Counted from the first letter of the stretch, positions 7,524-16,009 are shown. The stretch: DNA of 58,567 bases from an uncultured Clostridia bacterium (GCA_947631245.1 CANRKP010000005.1:1-58567), one strand, 5' to 3'. Notes: generated by a model not told the origin, from the letters alone. A program made the numbers and translations.

Positions 7524-7624
7524 TAACTTTTCCGTGTAGTCCCTCTCAACCCGCGGTTTAGCGCTGCAAGCCGCCCCGAATAACGGGATATGACGAGGGG
7601 CATTTTCGTGTACGATTTCTTCAT
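7520..7624 (-). CDS. Possible small basic protein (34 codons)
   Basis: An ATG at 7624 follows an AAAGGAGG with a long 13-nt spacing; an in-frame ATG at 7648 follows AGGGAGAG with a better spacing and would give 42 residues. The product is rich in Arg, Lys, Ser and Tyr and begins MKKSYTKMPLVISRYSG. Its stop codon overlaps the -35 box of the next gene. It could equally be chance; no homologue is recognised. Confidence 0.25.
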   Translation of the reverse strand: MKKSYTKMPLVISRYSGRLAALNRGLRGTTRKSY

Positions 7625-7698
7625 TTTTTGCTTTTGCCCTCCTTTCATCTTTTCTCTCCCTGCGGTTCTTTTCCTCTTTTCGCCCATATTTCCGCAAC

Positions 7699-7725
7699 AA
7701 AAAAATGCGCCCGAAACGGACGCAT
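7699..7725 (-). terminator. Terminator of the 18-codon minigene
   Basis: On the minus strand ATGCGTCCG and CGGGCGCAT form a 9-bp stem (one G-U) with a TTT loop, followed by TTTTTTT. It lies 24 bp after the stop of the minigene at 7749. Confidence 0.75.
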
Positions 7726-7748
7726 TCATATGCCTTTTGTTTTTCCTT

Positions 7749-7805
7749 TTAAAGTGTCACGCTGACAAGGAGGCGCTTTCCGTCCGAAAAATATGAGCTT
7801 TTCAT
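7749..7805 (-). CDS. 18-residue peptide minigene
   Basis: The frame encodes MKSSYFSDGKRLLVSVTL and stops with TAA. It has every element of a complete transcription unit in 190 bp: consensus promoter (7859-7887), an AAAGGAGG site nine bases before the ATG, and an intrinsic terminator (7699-7725). No longer gene follows, so it is not a leader for a downstream gene on this transcript. The peptide is weakly basic and amphipathic at its end. It could be a small regulatory or membrane-active peptide, the coding part of a dual-function RNA, or the remnant of a larger gene. No homologue is known to me. Confidence 0.5.
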   Translation of the reverse strand: MKSSYFSDGKRLLVSVTL

Positions 7806-7858
7806 GGCAGTATTCCTCCTTTTGCAAAAAATCATGTCGGGCTCCCCCGTACAGGTTT

Positions 7859-7887
7859 ATTTTACCGCATAAATCTTAAACTGTCAA
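7859..7887 (-). promoter_or_regulatory. Consensus promoter of the minigene
   Basis: Perfect TTGACA (7882-7887), exactly 17 bp, TAAAAT (7859-7864). It starts immediately after the terminator hairpin of pncB, which insulates it from read-through. Confidence 0.85.
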
Positions 7888-7899
7888 CCCCTGAAATTT

Positions 7900-7938
7900 A
7901 AAATTCCGCATATGACGGACCGTCATATGCGGAATTTT
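7900..7938 (-). terminator. Palindromic terminator of pncB
   Basis: A perfect 19-bp inverted repeat with a single central base, AAAATTCCGCATATGACGG and its complement, begins two bases after the pncB stop codon and ends in TTTT on the minus strand. It is also A-flanked on the other side. Confidence 0.75.
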
Positions 7939-7940
7939 CT

Positions 7941-9392
7941 CTATCTGCGCTTTGAATATTCGCCGATAAGGCGCTTTTTCTCGTCCCAGAGCTTCTGCGA
8001 AAGGTCGACGTAGTAGTTGTGCGGATTGTCGAACCTTTTGACCTCGTCCCACAGCGTGCCGACTTCGCGGCGGCAGTATTCTCTCGTCTCCTCGATAGTG
8101 GGAACGTCGTAAACGAGCTTTCCGTCCTTAAATATTTCGACGAGCAGCGGGCGCGCGGTGTAATTTTCGAACGTCTTGCGCTTCCATGTGTAGTCGGGGT
8201 CGAATATCTCGAGCGGCTTATTTTCGTCGATAACCTCGTCGTAAACGGTGATGAGGTCCGCCTCCGCCTTGCCCGTCTCGTTTGAATAGAGGCGGTAGAC
8301 CTTTTTGTAGTGCGGGTTCGTTATCTTCGTGACGTTCTCGCTTATCTTTATGCGCGGGATGACGTTCCCGTCCGCGTCCTCGACTGCGGCGAGCTTGTAG
8401 ACGCCGCCGAACACGGGCGACGACATCGACGTGATGAGCCTCTCGCCGACGCCGAACGCGTCGATTTTCGCGCCCTGCCTTATCATGTCGCGGATAAGAT
8501 ACTCGTCGAGCGAGTTCGAGACGACTATCTTGCAGAAGTCAAATCCGGCGTCGTCGAGCATTTTTCTCGCGCGGCGCGACAGATACGTTATGTCGCCGGA
8601 GTCGAGCCTTATCGCGCATTTCTTTATCCCGCGCGGCAGAAGCACCTCGCGGAACGCCTTTATCGCGTTCGGTATGCCGCTTTTTAAGACGTTGTATGTG
8701 TCGACGAGCAGCGTTGCCGACTCGGGGTATATCTCGCAGTATGTGCGGAACGCCTCGTATTCGGAATCAAACATCTGCACCCAGGAATGCGCCATCGTGC
8801 CCGTTGCGGGAACGCCGTAAAGCTCGTCTGACGCGGTGCACGCCGTTCCGGTGCAGCCGCCTATGTACGCCGCCCTCGCGCCGAGGATCGCCGCGTCTGC
8901 GCTGTGGGCGCGGCGCGAGCCGAACTCGCTGACGGAGCGTCCCTCCGCCGCCATGACTATCCTGTTCGCCTTAGTCGCCACGAGCGACTGATGGTTGAAC
9001 ATCAGAAGCAGATACGTCTCTATGAACTGCGCCTCGGAAGCGCGGGCGCGCACGGTTATAACGGGCTCCCCGGGGAAGATGACGGTCCCCTCCGGCACCG
9101 CCCACATGTCGCCCGTGAAGCGGAAGCTTCTCAGATACGAAAGGAAATCCTCGCCGAAAATGCCTTTCCCGCGCAGATATTCGATGTCGTCGTCGTCAAA
9201 ATGCAGCGCCTCTATGTACTCTATTATCTGCTGAAGTCCGGCGGCGATCGCATAACCGCCGTCATCCGGCACGGAGCGGAAGAATACATCGAAGTACGAT
9301 ATCTCGTCCCCCTTGCCGCACTTGAAATATCCGTTCGCCATCGTGAGCTCGTAAAAATCGCAGAGCATCGTCAGGTTGCGTTCGTTTTTCAT
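7941..9392 (-). CDS. pncB: Nicotinate phosphoribosyltransferase
   Basis: The enzyme makes nicotinate mononucleotide from nicotinate and PRPP in NAD salvage. The 483-residue protein carries the family's N-terminal LCDFYELTMANGYF, the FGSRRAHSADAAILGARAA active-site block, and the barrel motif AIRLDSGDITYLSR with VSNSLDEYLI and FGVGERL further on, all typical of the clostridial/Bacillus NAPRTase group. The frame opens with GTG at 9395 followed by ATG at 9392; I chose the ATG, since a weak GGGG site fits either. It forms a single-gene unit with its own promoter and terminator. Confidence 0.93.
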   Translation of the reverse strand: MKNERNLTMLCDFYELTMANGYFKCGKGDEISYFDVFFRSVPDDGGYAIAAGLQQIIEYIEALHFDDDDIEYLRGKGIFGEDFLSYLRSFRFTGDMWAVPEGTVIFPGEPVITVRARASEAQFIETYLLLMFNHQSLVATKANRIVMAAEGRSVSEFGSRRAHSADAAILGARAAYIGGCTGTACTASDELYGVPATGTMAHSWVQMFDSEYEAFRTYCEIYPESATLLVDTYNVLKSGIPNAIKAFREVLLPRGIKKCAIRLDSGDITYLSRRARKMLDDAGFDFCKIVVSNSLDEYLIRDMIRQGAKIDAFGVGERLITSMSSPVFGGVYKLAAVEDADGNVIPRIKISENVTKITNPHYKKVYRLYSNETGKAEADLITVYDEVIDENKPLEIFDPDYTWKRKTFENYTARPLLVEIFKDGKLVYDVPTIEETREYCRREVGTLWDEVKRFDNPHNYYVDLSQKLWDEKKRLIGEYSKRR

Positions 9393-9440
9393 CACGTTTT
9401 CCCCGTTAAAACATAGTATTTTTCGGTGTTAACATTTTTT

Positions 9441-9469
9441 ATTATATTGCTTCTCCCGAGTTTTTACAA
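9441..9469 (-). promoter_or_regulatory. Promoter of pncB
   Basis: TTGTAA (9464-9469), 17 bp, perfect TATAAT (9441-9446) on the minus strand, 49 bp before the start. No NiaR-like operator is obvious. Confidence 0.7.
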
Positions 9470-9536
9470 TAGTAAACCCGACAAATTAGAGCCCGATGTG
9501 CGCCCCCCTATTGTGAATTTGAAATAATTCCGGCAC

Positions 9537-9564
9537 AAAAAAGCGGCGGGCACGCGCCCGCCGC
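9537..9564 (-). terminator. Terminator of the DUF1508 gene
   Basis: GCGGCGGGC/GCCCGCCGC forms a 9-bp stem with a 4-nt loop and is followed by TTTTTT on the minus strand. Confidence 0.85.
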
Positions 9565-9578
9565 CTCATTGTTTTAAC

Positions 9579-9953
9579 TCAGTCAAGGTTTTCCTCGACC
9601 TTGCCCTCTTCCGCGTTCTTCTTGACGGAAGCGATGCCGTTCTCGCAGCTCGCCTTCGCCTTGTAGCCCTCGGACGTTGCGATTATCTCGCCGTTCTTCG
9701 CCTTGAGCCTGAAGCGGAACTCGCCTGCCTTGTCGGTATACATCTCGAACTTCGGATGCTTTTCCTTCTCAAAGCCTTCGACGGTCTGATCCTCAACGTT
9801 TGCAACAGGCGCATTGTTGATGACGGACTGGACGCCGTTGCGGGCGGACGCGAGCGACTCGTAAACCTCCGACGTTGCGATGACCTCGCCGTTGCTTGCC
9901 TTGAGGTCGAACTTAAAGCCGGTATTCGTCTTTCTGATAACAAACTTTCCCAT
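9579..9953 (-). CDS. Tandem-repeat DUF1508 (UPF0339/YegP-like) protein
   Basis: The 124-residue cytosolic protein contains two copies of the DUF1508 module: FKFDLKASNGEVIATSEVYE (about residues 13-32) and FRFRLKAKNGEIIATSEGY (about 79-97), each followed by a helix with an NG (ARNGVQSV, CENGIASV). This beta-strand/helix repeat is a small swapped-dimer fold in E. coli YegP. Its function is unknown. AAAGGAG precedes the ATG, and the gene has its own promoter and terminator, which suggests abundant, independent expression. Confidence 0.88.
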   Translation of the reverse strand: MGKFVIRKTNTGFKFDLKASNGEVIATSEVYESLASARNGVQSVINNAPVANVEDQTVEGFEKEKHPKFEMYTDKAGEFRFRLKAKNGEIIATSEGYKAKASCENGIASVKKNAEEGKVEENLD

Positions 9954-10014
9954 GGTATTCTCACTCCTTTGAGCGTCCCCAAAGCAAACTTAAAAATCGG
10001 GGCGCTTTTTCTTT

Positions 10015-10043
10015 ATTCTATCACACCCCGCACGCAAAATCAA
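10015..10043 (-). promoter_or_regulatory. Promoter of the DUF1508 gene
   Basis: TTGATT (10038-10043), 17 bp, TAGAAT (10015-10020) on the minus strand. The resulting leader is about 55 nt. Confidence 0.7.
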
Positions 10044-10097
10044 CAATATTCGCCGAAAAAAGGGCAAATTTTTCATATCTTTTGCGAGACAGGGGCA

Positions 10098-10142
10098 ATA
10101 TCTGACGGGAGGCGAAATACAAGTTCGCCTCCCGTCAGATAT
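10098..10142. repeat. Perfect 19-bp inverted repeat of the CTGACGGGAGGCGAA family
   Basis: ATATCTGACGGGAGGCGAA (10098-10116) and its exact complement (10124-10142) flank a 7-nt loop, directly after the DUF1292 stop codon. The core CTGACGGGAGGCGAA recurs at 6713-6733 and at both ends of the element at 21931-22211. It may work as the gene's terminator (no T-run is present) or be a deleted copy of that element. Confidence 0.7.
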
Positions 10143-10143
10143 A

Positions 10144-10425
10144 TTATTCCTCGTCGTAGTCGATGTCGGAATAAAGCTCGTCGTCGAATATCGACGCGAC
10201 GCGGTCAAACTCGTCGTCGTCCGTTATCGTTGACAGTATCGTCTCCCCGTCCTCGTCGCATTCGAGCTTGAGTATGACATATTCCTCGTCGTTGTCTGTC
10301 GGCGCGAGCGCGTAGTATGTGTTCCCATCGCACTCCGTCTCCCCTATGAGCTCATATTCGCTCTCAACGCCCTCGTCGTCCGTGAGCGTTACGATATCGC
10401 CTATGTTGTATTCTTCGTTTTCCAT
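10144..10425 (-). CDS. DUF1292 protein (YrzB-like)
   Basis: The 93-residue, very acidic protein has the DUF1292 pattern: GDIVTLTDDEGVESEYELIG, then YALAPTD and DEEYVILKLECDEDGE. Cytosolic, function unknown; in Bacillus the homologue follows ruvX. The ATG at 10425 is chosen for the AAAGGAG directly upstream; the frame extends further but only into non-conserved sequence. Here it has a separate promoter within the end of nth and a hairpin after its stop. Confidence 0.85.
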   Translation of the reverse strand: MENEEYNIGDIVTLTDDEGVESEYELIGETECDGNTYYALAPTDNDEEYVILKLECDEDGETILSTITDDDEFDRVASIFDDELYSDIDYDEE

Positions 10426-10474
10426 TTTTTCTCCTTTCGGCTGAAAATGCCGTCGACATTTCGTCGGTATTTTT

Positions 10475-10503
10475 ATATTATTATAAATTTTCCGTATTGT
10501 CAA
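10475..10503 (-). promoter_or_regulatory. Promoter of the DUF1292 gene, overlapping the 3' end of nth
   Basis: Perfect TTGACA (10498-10503), 17-bp spacer, TAATAT (10475-10480) on the minus strand. The -35 box lies inside the last codons of nth. Confidence 0.75.
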
Positions 10504-11161
10504 GCTCATTATGCGCGCATATCTCCGAAAGCGCGCAATTTTCGCAGCGCGGAGCACGCGCGGTGCAGACGTCGCGCCCGAAGAGCACGAGCCTGTGGCA
10601 GAAATCCGTCTGCTCGCCGGGCTCGATGAGCGCGGAAAGTATCCTCTCCGCCTTTTCCGGCGTCTTCATGCTCTCGTCGTACGCGCCGAGCCTGCCGCAG
10701 ATGCGGATGCAGTGCGTGTCCGTCACGACGCCGGGGACGCCGTAAACGTCGCCGAGGATGAGATTTGCTATCTTCCTCCCGACGCCGGGCAGCGACAAAA
10801 GCTCATCCATCGTATCGGGCACCCTGCCCCCGAAATCGTTCGTCACCGCCTCTGATATCGCCTTTATGTCCTTCGCTTTCACGCGGTATAGCCCGCACGG
10901 ACGCACGATGCGCTCGAGCTCGGAAATATCCCCCTTTGCCATCGTCTCCGCGTTCGGAAATTTCTCAAACAGCTCCTCGGAAACGATGTTCACCCTCGCG
11001 TCCGTACACTGAGCCGAAAGGCGCGCCATTATGAGCAGACGCCAGGGGTCGCCCTCGTATCTGAGCGAGCACTCAGCGGCTGGATACAGCCCGCGCAGTA
11101 TTTCTACCGCGCGCCCGAAGCGCTCCTTTTTTTCGTTTTCTTCAATATCAAAAGCGCTCAT
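10481..11161 (-). CDS. nth: Endonuclease III (DNA glycosylase/AP lyase)
   Basis: This base-excision repair enzyme removes oxidised pyrimidines and cleaves abasic sites. The helix-hairpin-helix LPGVGRKIANLILGD contains the catalytic Lys, and VVTDTHCIRI contains the catalytic Asp. The C-terminus holds the C-x6-C-x2-C-x5-C ligands of the iron-sulfur cluster (CTARAPRCENCALSEIC). The start at 11161 forms an ATGA overlap with the PBP2 stop; the longer frame back to 11236 lies inside the PBP2 gene. It is the last gene of the zapA-to-nth run. Confidence 0.95.
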   Translation of the reverse strand: MSAFDIEENEKKERFGRAVEILRGLYPAAECSLRYEGDPWRLLIMARLSAQCTDARVNIVSEELFEKFPNAETMAKGDISELERIVRPCGLYRVKAKDIKAISEAVTNDFGGRVPDTMDELLSLPGVGRKIANLILGDVYGVPGVVTDTHCIRICGRLGAYDESMKTPEKAERILSALIEPGEQTDFCHRLVLFGRDVCTARAPRCENCALSEICAHNELDNTENL

Positions 11162-13359
11162 TTTTTCTCCCCCTCGCCCTCGAGCGAGATCCCGAAGTAG
11201 TGTGCGAAGACGTCGCGCACCGAGGTGCCCGCCCATGCGCCCTTGTTTCCGTGCTCGATGACGGTCGTGACGACTATCTCCGGGTCCGAAAGCGGCGCGA
11301 ACCCGAGGAATACCGCGTTGTCGCTTCCGCTCGCGCCGACCTGCGCCGTACCAGTCTTGCCTCCGACCTTGAACGGGAAGTCGTCGAACAATCTAGCCGT
11401 CGTACCGGTCTCAACGACCTCCGACATTGCGTTCAGTATGACGGATACATTCTTATCCGAAAGCTCTATGGAGCTCAGCACCTCCCTCGGCGCCTGCTCT
11501 ATTATCTCTCCCGTGCCGTATTCGCGGACGGAATCGAGAATATGTGCATTATAGCGGGTGCCTCTGTTGATTATCGTTGACAGATACACGCTTATCTGAA
11601 GCGGGGTAAAGAGGTTGTCGGACTGACCTATCGCCGCCGCGAGCGTGTCTCCGGGGTTCCAGCCGTCAAGTCCGTTTTCCTTTCTGTAATCGGGTCCCGC
11701 GAGCACGCCCGTATTTTCCGGCAGCTCTATCCCCGTGGACTGACCGAGCCCGAACGCGCGGCAGTATTTGTTCATCGTCTCGATAGTCAAAAGTCTGCCG
11801 AGCTCATAGAAGAAGTAGTTGCAGGAGACCCTTATCGCCTCGGATATGTTGATGCGCCCGTGGCTCCTGTGACCCGAGGAATATATCCAGCAGCGCGGCG
11901 TATATCCCGGGGCGTAATACATATAGATGCCCTTCGTCTCGATGATGGTCTTCTCGTTTATAATGCCCTCCGTCAGCGCCGCCGCGGCGACGGCAGGCTT
12001 GAACGTCGAGCCCGGCGGATATCTGCCCGAGAGCGCCCTGTTGTAAAGCGGTCTGTCCTCGTCGCGGGAAAGCTCGCCCGCGTTCTGACTGTACGTCGAC
12101 AGATCGTATGTCGGATACGACGCTATCGCCCTGACGGCGCCCGTCTTGACGTCAAGCACCGTCATCGCGCCGCCCCTCGCGTCCTCGCCATCGTGCTCGC
12201 CCGCCGTGGACTCCGCGCGCTCGTTTATCTCTCTTATGTTTTCCGCAAGCGCGCGCTCCGCCGCGCGCTGCAGCTCGATATCGATCGTGAGGTAAATATC
12301 GGAGCCTGCGACGGGCTCCTTCGTCACCTCCTGACCGAGGATGTTGCCGTACTCGTCCTCCGTTATGACCATCTGCCCGTCGACGCCGTGCAGCTTGTCC
12401 TCAAACGCGAGCTCGACGCCCGAAATTCCCACTATCGCGTCCTGCCTGTATCCGAGCGAGGTATAGTACTCTATATCCTCCGCCGTCTGTATTTTGCCCG
12501 TCCTGCCGAGTATGTGGGAGGCGACGCCCGGCTCGCAGTATACGCGGCTCGATTCTTTCTTTACCGTGTACCCGCGCCGACCGCCCTCTCCGAGAACGGA
12601 TATCAGGTGGATATCAACGTCTGTCGCGACAGTGTACGGATTCTGCGCCGAAAAATCGCGCGACTCCATGTCGTACCGCAGGCGGAGAAGAAAGTCCGCC
12701 GTGTCCGGAAGATAAAGGAGATTTCCGTCCTTGTCCACGATCCCGTATCTCTCCGCCAGCTTATCCATTATGTCGCCGAGCGTGACCTCGCGCTCCTCCA
12801 CTATCTGAAGCGCATAGAGCTCGCGGCCGATCTCGTACTTCGACAGCGTATTTTCGTAATACGAGAGCGCGTAAGGATACGGATTCCCGCCCACTATCGT
12901 TCCGATGTCCTCTATCCCGAGCGAGGAGATCAGGCGCGAAAAGCGCGTCTTGTTCGCCGACACCTCAAAAAAGCTCTCGTCAAGCGTGTAGTCCGGATAC
13001 TGCCCTGTCGCGGGGAACGATATCTCCGAGAGCTTGTATTCCGCGTCGGAATGAAGGATGCTGTCGTACAGCGATATCAGCATCTCGTTCTGCGCGGCGT
13101 TGTTTCTCGGCAGCGTGCCACGGTCGAGCACAATGCTGTAGGAATATTCGTTTTTTATGAGCGGGACGCCGTTGCAGTCGTAGACCTCTCCCCTCTGAGC
13201 CTGTATGCTGACGGTCCTTTTGTGCGTGTCGTCGGAGACGAAGGTGTAATAGTCGGGACCCGCTATCTGCACGTTTATAAGTCTCGCAATGTAGAGAAGG
13301 CTTATGATAACGAAGAGCACGCCGAACGAAAACAGCCTGCTCGTATGTCTTTTTTCCAT
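11158..13359 (-). CDS. mrdA: Penicillin-binding protein 2, elongasome transpeptidase (class B)
   Basis: The 733-residue protein has a short cytosolic tip, one membrane helix (residues 10-28), a dimerisation domain and a C-terminal transpeptidase. Active-site motifs are intact: STFK (Ser451), SCN (Ser512) and KTGTAQ (Lys668). It cross-links peptidoglycan during side-wall growth. The position immediately after mreD fits the rod-complex PBP rather than a divisome FtsI. The ATG follows an AAAGGAG site with a long (13 nt) spacing. nth overlaps its stop by 4 bp. Confidence 0.93.
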   Translation of the reverse strand: MEKRHTSRLFSFGVLFVIISLLYIARLINVQIAGPDYYTFVSDDTHKRTVSIQAQRGEVYDCNGVPLIKNEYSYSIVLDRGTLPRNNAAQNEMLISLYDSILHSDAEYKLSEISFPATGQYPDYTLDESFFEVSANKTRFSRLISSLGIEDIGTIVGGNPYPYALSYYENTLSKYEIGRELYALQIVEEREVTLGDIMDKLAERYGIVDKDGNLLYLPDTADFLLRLRYDMESRDFSAQNPYTVATDVDIHLISVLGEGGRRGYTVKKESSRVYCEPGVASHILGRTGKIQTAEDIEYYTSLGYRQDAIVGISGVELAFEDKLHGVDGQMVITEDEYGNILGQEVTKEPVAGSDIYLTIDIELQRAAERALAENIREINERAESTAGEHDGEDARGGAMTVLDVKTGAVRAIASYPTYDLSTYSQNAGELSRDEDRPLYNRALSGRYPPGSTFKPAVAAAALTEGIINEKTIIETKGIYMYYAPGYTPRCWIYSSGHRSHGRINISEAIRVSCNYFFYELGRLLTIETMNKYCRAFGLGQSTGIELPENTGVLAGPDYRKENGLDGWNPGDTLAAAIGQSDNLFTPLQISVYLSTIINRGTRYNAHILDSVREYGTGEIIEQAPREVLSSIELSDKNVSVILNAMSEVVETGTTARLFDDFPFKVGGKTGTAQVGASGSDNAVFLGFAPLSDPEIVVTTVIEHGNKGAWAGTSVRDVFAHYFGISLEGEGEKK

Positions 13360-13425
13360 ACCGTGACAACGTCTCCTTTCAAAAAAATAATGTAAGCACT
13401 TGACTTTTAATCAAGGTGTCTTTTT

Positions 13426-14088
13426 TCAGTCGAGCTCCGGCTTTTTCTTTCTGAATATTAAAAACACCGGCAGAAGCAAAAGCGCCGGTATCGGGGATGC
13501 CGCCGCCGTCGCCAAAAGCTCGGGAACGATGACATCTCCGAGAATGACGGACAGGTCAAACCCGTGCCATGTGAACATGATGTAAAACAGCGTCGTCACC
13601 GCGCGCACCACGAGCGCGCACGCGTCGAATATCAGAAAAAGGAACCACGACCGCTTGTAATAGTCGGTCGCGACGGCTCCGCATATGTAGCCGAGAAGCA
13701 TATAAGGCAGCGGCAAAAGCATCACGCCAGAGCCGCCGAGCGCGTCGACCGCGTAGCCCGCTATTGCCCCGTAAACGGCGCCAGCCTGCGCTCCCTCAAA
13801 GAGCGCGACGGCGGCGACGGCGGCGATTATGATATCGGGCGATGCGCCAAAGAGGCGGAACCTTGCGAAAAACGTTGTTTTCATCAGAACAATGAGCAGC
13901 ATGATGAGCGAATAGAGCGTGTACTTCACTATGTCGCGAAGCGTCACGTCGCCTCTCATCTTCTCGCCGACTACAGTCGCTCGTCCCGGGAAAATTCTTG
14001 AGAGCACGTTTCCCGCCGGAGCTGCCTTTTTCCGCGCGCGCGTATTTACGCGCCTGCGAGGCGCGCTATTCGTCCCTGACTGTTTCAT
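13426..14088 (-). CDS. mreD: Rod-shape determining protein MreD
   Basis: An integral membrane component of the elongasome. After about 45 polar, basic residues it has five or six hydrophobic segments, including YSLIMLLIVLMKTTFFARF and the FEGAQAGAVYGAIAGYAVDA block typical of MreD. The 220-residue length exceeds the usual 160-180 because of the N-terminal extension. The ATG at 14088 overlaps mreC by 23 bp without a visible ribosome site; an ATG at 13959 would give a normal-length protein behind GGCGAG. The true start is uncertain. Confidence 0.85.
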   Translation of the reverse strand: MKQSGTNSAPRRRVNTRARKKAAPAGNVLSRIFPGRATVVGEKMRGDVTLRDIVKYTLYSLIMLLIVLMKTTFFARFRLFGASPDIIIAAVAAVALFEGAQAGAVYGAIAGYAVDALGGSGVMLLPLPYMLLGYICGAVATDYYKRSWFLFLIFDACALVVRAVTTLFYIMFTWHGFDLSVILGDVIVPELLATAAASPIPALLLLPVFLIFRKKKPELD

Positions 14089-14908
14089 ACGATTTTATGA
14101 CCATAACGCGCGAGAGATTTTCAAGGTCCGCCGCCGGTCTGACGTACGCCGTCACCGTGCGGCTGAACTCGTCGACCGCGACGCGCTCCACCGTGCCGAT
14201 GACAAGTCCGCTCGGATAAATGCTCCCGAGCCCGCTCGAAAGCACGCGGTCACCGACGGCGACCTTCGAGTCGGCGGAAAGGTATGTGAGCCTGCACAGC
14301 CCCTCCGTCCTCATGTTGAAATCGCCCTCGAGCAGCCCGAGCTCTCCCGTCCGCTCCACGTTCGCGCCGACCGACGACGCGGACTCTATTATCGTCAGTA
14401 CCTTGCTCCAGTTAGAGCCGACCTCGTTTATGTAGCCTACGATCCCGTCCGCAGTCACGACGGGCATATCCTTCTCGACGCCGTTTTCGGTTCCGACGTC
14501 GAGGGTGAATACAGACATATAGTTTCCGGCCTCTCTTCCGACGACCTTTGCCATCGCGAAGTCGTATTCCGTGTGCTCGCGGGCGAGGTCGAGATAGTCG
14601 TAGAGCCAGTCGTTCATCGCCTCTATCTCGTCTATCCTGTATCTCTCGTCCTCAAGCTCCGAGAGCCTGTCCTTCAGCTGCTCGTTTTCAGCCTTGAGCC
14701 TGTCGTATTCGGTGAAGTATTCGGTAAATCCCTCCGCCGCGTCAGTGACCTTCGTCATAAGGCGTTCGAGCGGAGAAAACAGCGTCACGACGGCGCCGCG
14801 CATATAATCCGTGAGCCCCATTACGGCGAGAACCGACGGAACGATGACGAGCATCAGGGCGACGCAGAGCATGACAACGAAAAATTTATTTGCAAACAGC
14901 TTCTTCAT
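14066..14908 (-). CDS. mreC: Rod-shape determining protein MreC
   Basis: A 280-residue single-pass protein: N-terminal helix FVVMLCVALMLVIVPSVLAV, then a coiled coil (about residues 60-100, YDRLKAENEQLKDRLSELED), then the beta-domain with VVGREAGNYMSVFTLDVG and the GDRVLSSGLGSIYPSGLVIG signature. It links MreB filaments to the peptidoglycan synthases outside the membrane. Placed between mreB and mreD as is standard. The ATG at 14908 follows GGAGG at 13 nt. Confidence 0.93.
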   Translation of the reverse strand: MKKLFANKFFVVMLCVALMLVIVPSVLAVMGLTDYMRGAVVTLFSPLERLMTKVTDAAEGFTEYFTEYDRLKAENEQLKDRLSELEDERYRIDEIEAMNDWLYDYLDLAREHTEYDFAMAKVVGREAGNYMSVFTLDVGTENGVEKDMPVVTADGIVGYINEVGSNWSKVLTIIESASSVGANVERTGELGLLEGDFNMRTEGLCRLTYLSADSKVAVGDRVLSSGLGSIYPSGLVIGTVERVAVDEFSRTVTAYVRPAADLENLSRVMVIKSYETVRDE

Positions 14909-14970
14909 GCTTTCTCATGCCCTCCTCGCCTTTGATTTTTCTTTTTATTTTCCGTCCCGCCGGTTTTCCG

Positions 14971-15978
14971 TCAGCGCGTCCTGTACTGTATCGCGCCCGG
15001 GAATTTGTCCTCTGATTCGAGCACCCGTCCGATGCCTATCGCAACGGAGTCGAGCGGATGCTTCGGTCTGCGAACGCGAATGCCGGTGACGCCTGAAAGC
15101 AGCATATCTAGCCCGCCGAGCAGCGCCCCGCCTCCGGCGAGCATTATGCCATTGTCGTATATGTCGCCCGAAAGCTCCGGCGGCGTCGACTCGAGCGTCG
15201 TCCTCAGCGCGTCTATTATGTGAGACACGGGCTCCTTTATCGCCTCGCGTATGTTTGCGGAATTTATCCTCACGGTCGCCGGAAGTCCCGAGAGCAGATT
15301 TCTGCCCCTGACCTCCATCTCGCCTCTGTCGGCTGCCGGATGTATCGAGCCGATCTCCTTTTTCAGCATCTCCGCCGTCGTGTCGCCTATAAGTACGTTG
15401 CATTTGCGGCGCAGATAGTTCACGATGGCTTCGTCAAGCTCGTCTCCCGCAACGCGGAGCGAGTTTGAGAGCACGATGCCGCCGAGGCTTATCACGGCGA
15501 CCTCCGTCGTGCCGCCGCCTATGTCTATTATCATGTTTCCACGCGAGCCGCCTATCTTCAGTCCCGAGCCGATGGCGGCGGCTATCGGCTCCTCGATAAG
15601 GGCAACGCTCTGCGCGCCCGCCTCGAGCGTCGCGTCCTCGACGGCGCGCTTTTCGACCTCCGTGACCCCGTAAGGGATACATATTACGACGCGCGGGCGC
15701 GTCAGCATCGTATTTCCCGAAACCTTCTTGAAGAACTGATGCAGCATCGCGGCGGCAACGTCAAACTCCGCGATGACTCCGTCCTTGAGCGGACGCATCG
15801 CGGTAATTGAGCCCGGAGTTCTTCCGAGCATCAGTTTTGCCTCCGAGCCTACGGCGACGACCTTTCCGGTCCTCGCCTCGACCGCCACGACGGACGGTTC
15901 ACGGAGCACTATTCCCTTTCCCTTGACGCATACGAGCGTATTCGCCGTACCGAGATCGATACCTATGCTTCTTGACAT
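14971..15978 (-). CDS. mreB: Actin-like rod-shape protein MreB
   Basis: The 335-residue product has the actin-type ATPase motifs: SIGIDLGTANTLVCVKGKGI (phosphate 1), IDIGGGTTEVAVISLGG (phosphate 2) and DNGIMLAGGGALLGGLD (adenosine). It polymerises under the membrane and guides cell-wall synthesis. The start at 15978 matches the conserved MSRSIGIDLGT beginning. The ribosome site is 24 nt upstream and is separated from the ATG by a GC-rich hairpin (see next entry). It follows maf and precedes mreC. Confidence 0.95.
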   Translation of the reverse strand: MSRSIGIDLGTANTLVCVKGKGIVLREPSVVAVEARTGKVVAVGSEAKLMLGRTPGSITAMRPLKDGVIAEFDVAAAMLHQFFKKVSGNTMLTRPRVVICIPYGVTEVEKRAVEDATLEAGAQSVALIEEPIAAAIGSGLKIGGSRGNMIIDIGGGTTEVAVISLGGIVLSNSLRVAGDELDEAIVNYLRRKCNVLIGDTTAEMLKKEIGSIHPAADRGEMEVRGRNLLSGLPATVRINSANIREAIKEPVSHIIDALRTTLESTPPELSGDIYDNGIMLAGGGALLGGLDMLLSGVTGIRVRRPKHPLDSVAIGIGRVLESEDKFPGAIQYRTR

Positions 15979-16009
15979 TTCAAAGCGGCGGCTGACGCCG
16001 CGTCCTTTC
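15979..16009 (-). promoter_or_regulatory. Hairpin between the Shine-Dalgarno sequence and the mreB start
   Basis: On the minus strand GAAAGGA (16003-16009) is followed after one base by GCGGCG-TCAGC-CGCCGC (16001-15985), then TTTGAA and the ATG. The linear spacing of 24 nt is too long for initiation; with the 6-bp stem folded it becomes 7 nt. No other ribosome site precedes the conserved ATG. Confidence 0.55.

Noticed and set aside
12494..12715. Other short frames inside nth, mre and fba genes
   Set aside because: They lack ribosome sites and lie wholly within genes supported by domain motifs.
11860..13395. 511-codon plus-strand open frame opposite PBP2
   Set aside because: It is antisense to a gene with intact transpeptidase motifs; its composition (Arg/Val-rich) is typical of the complementary strand of GC-rich genes, and no ribosome site or family motif is present.
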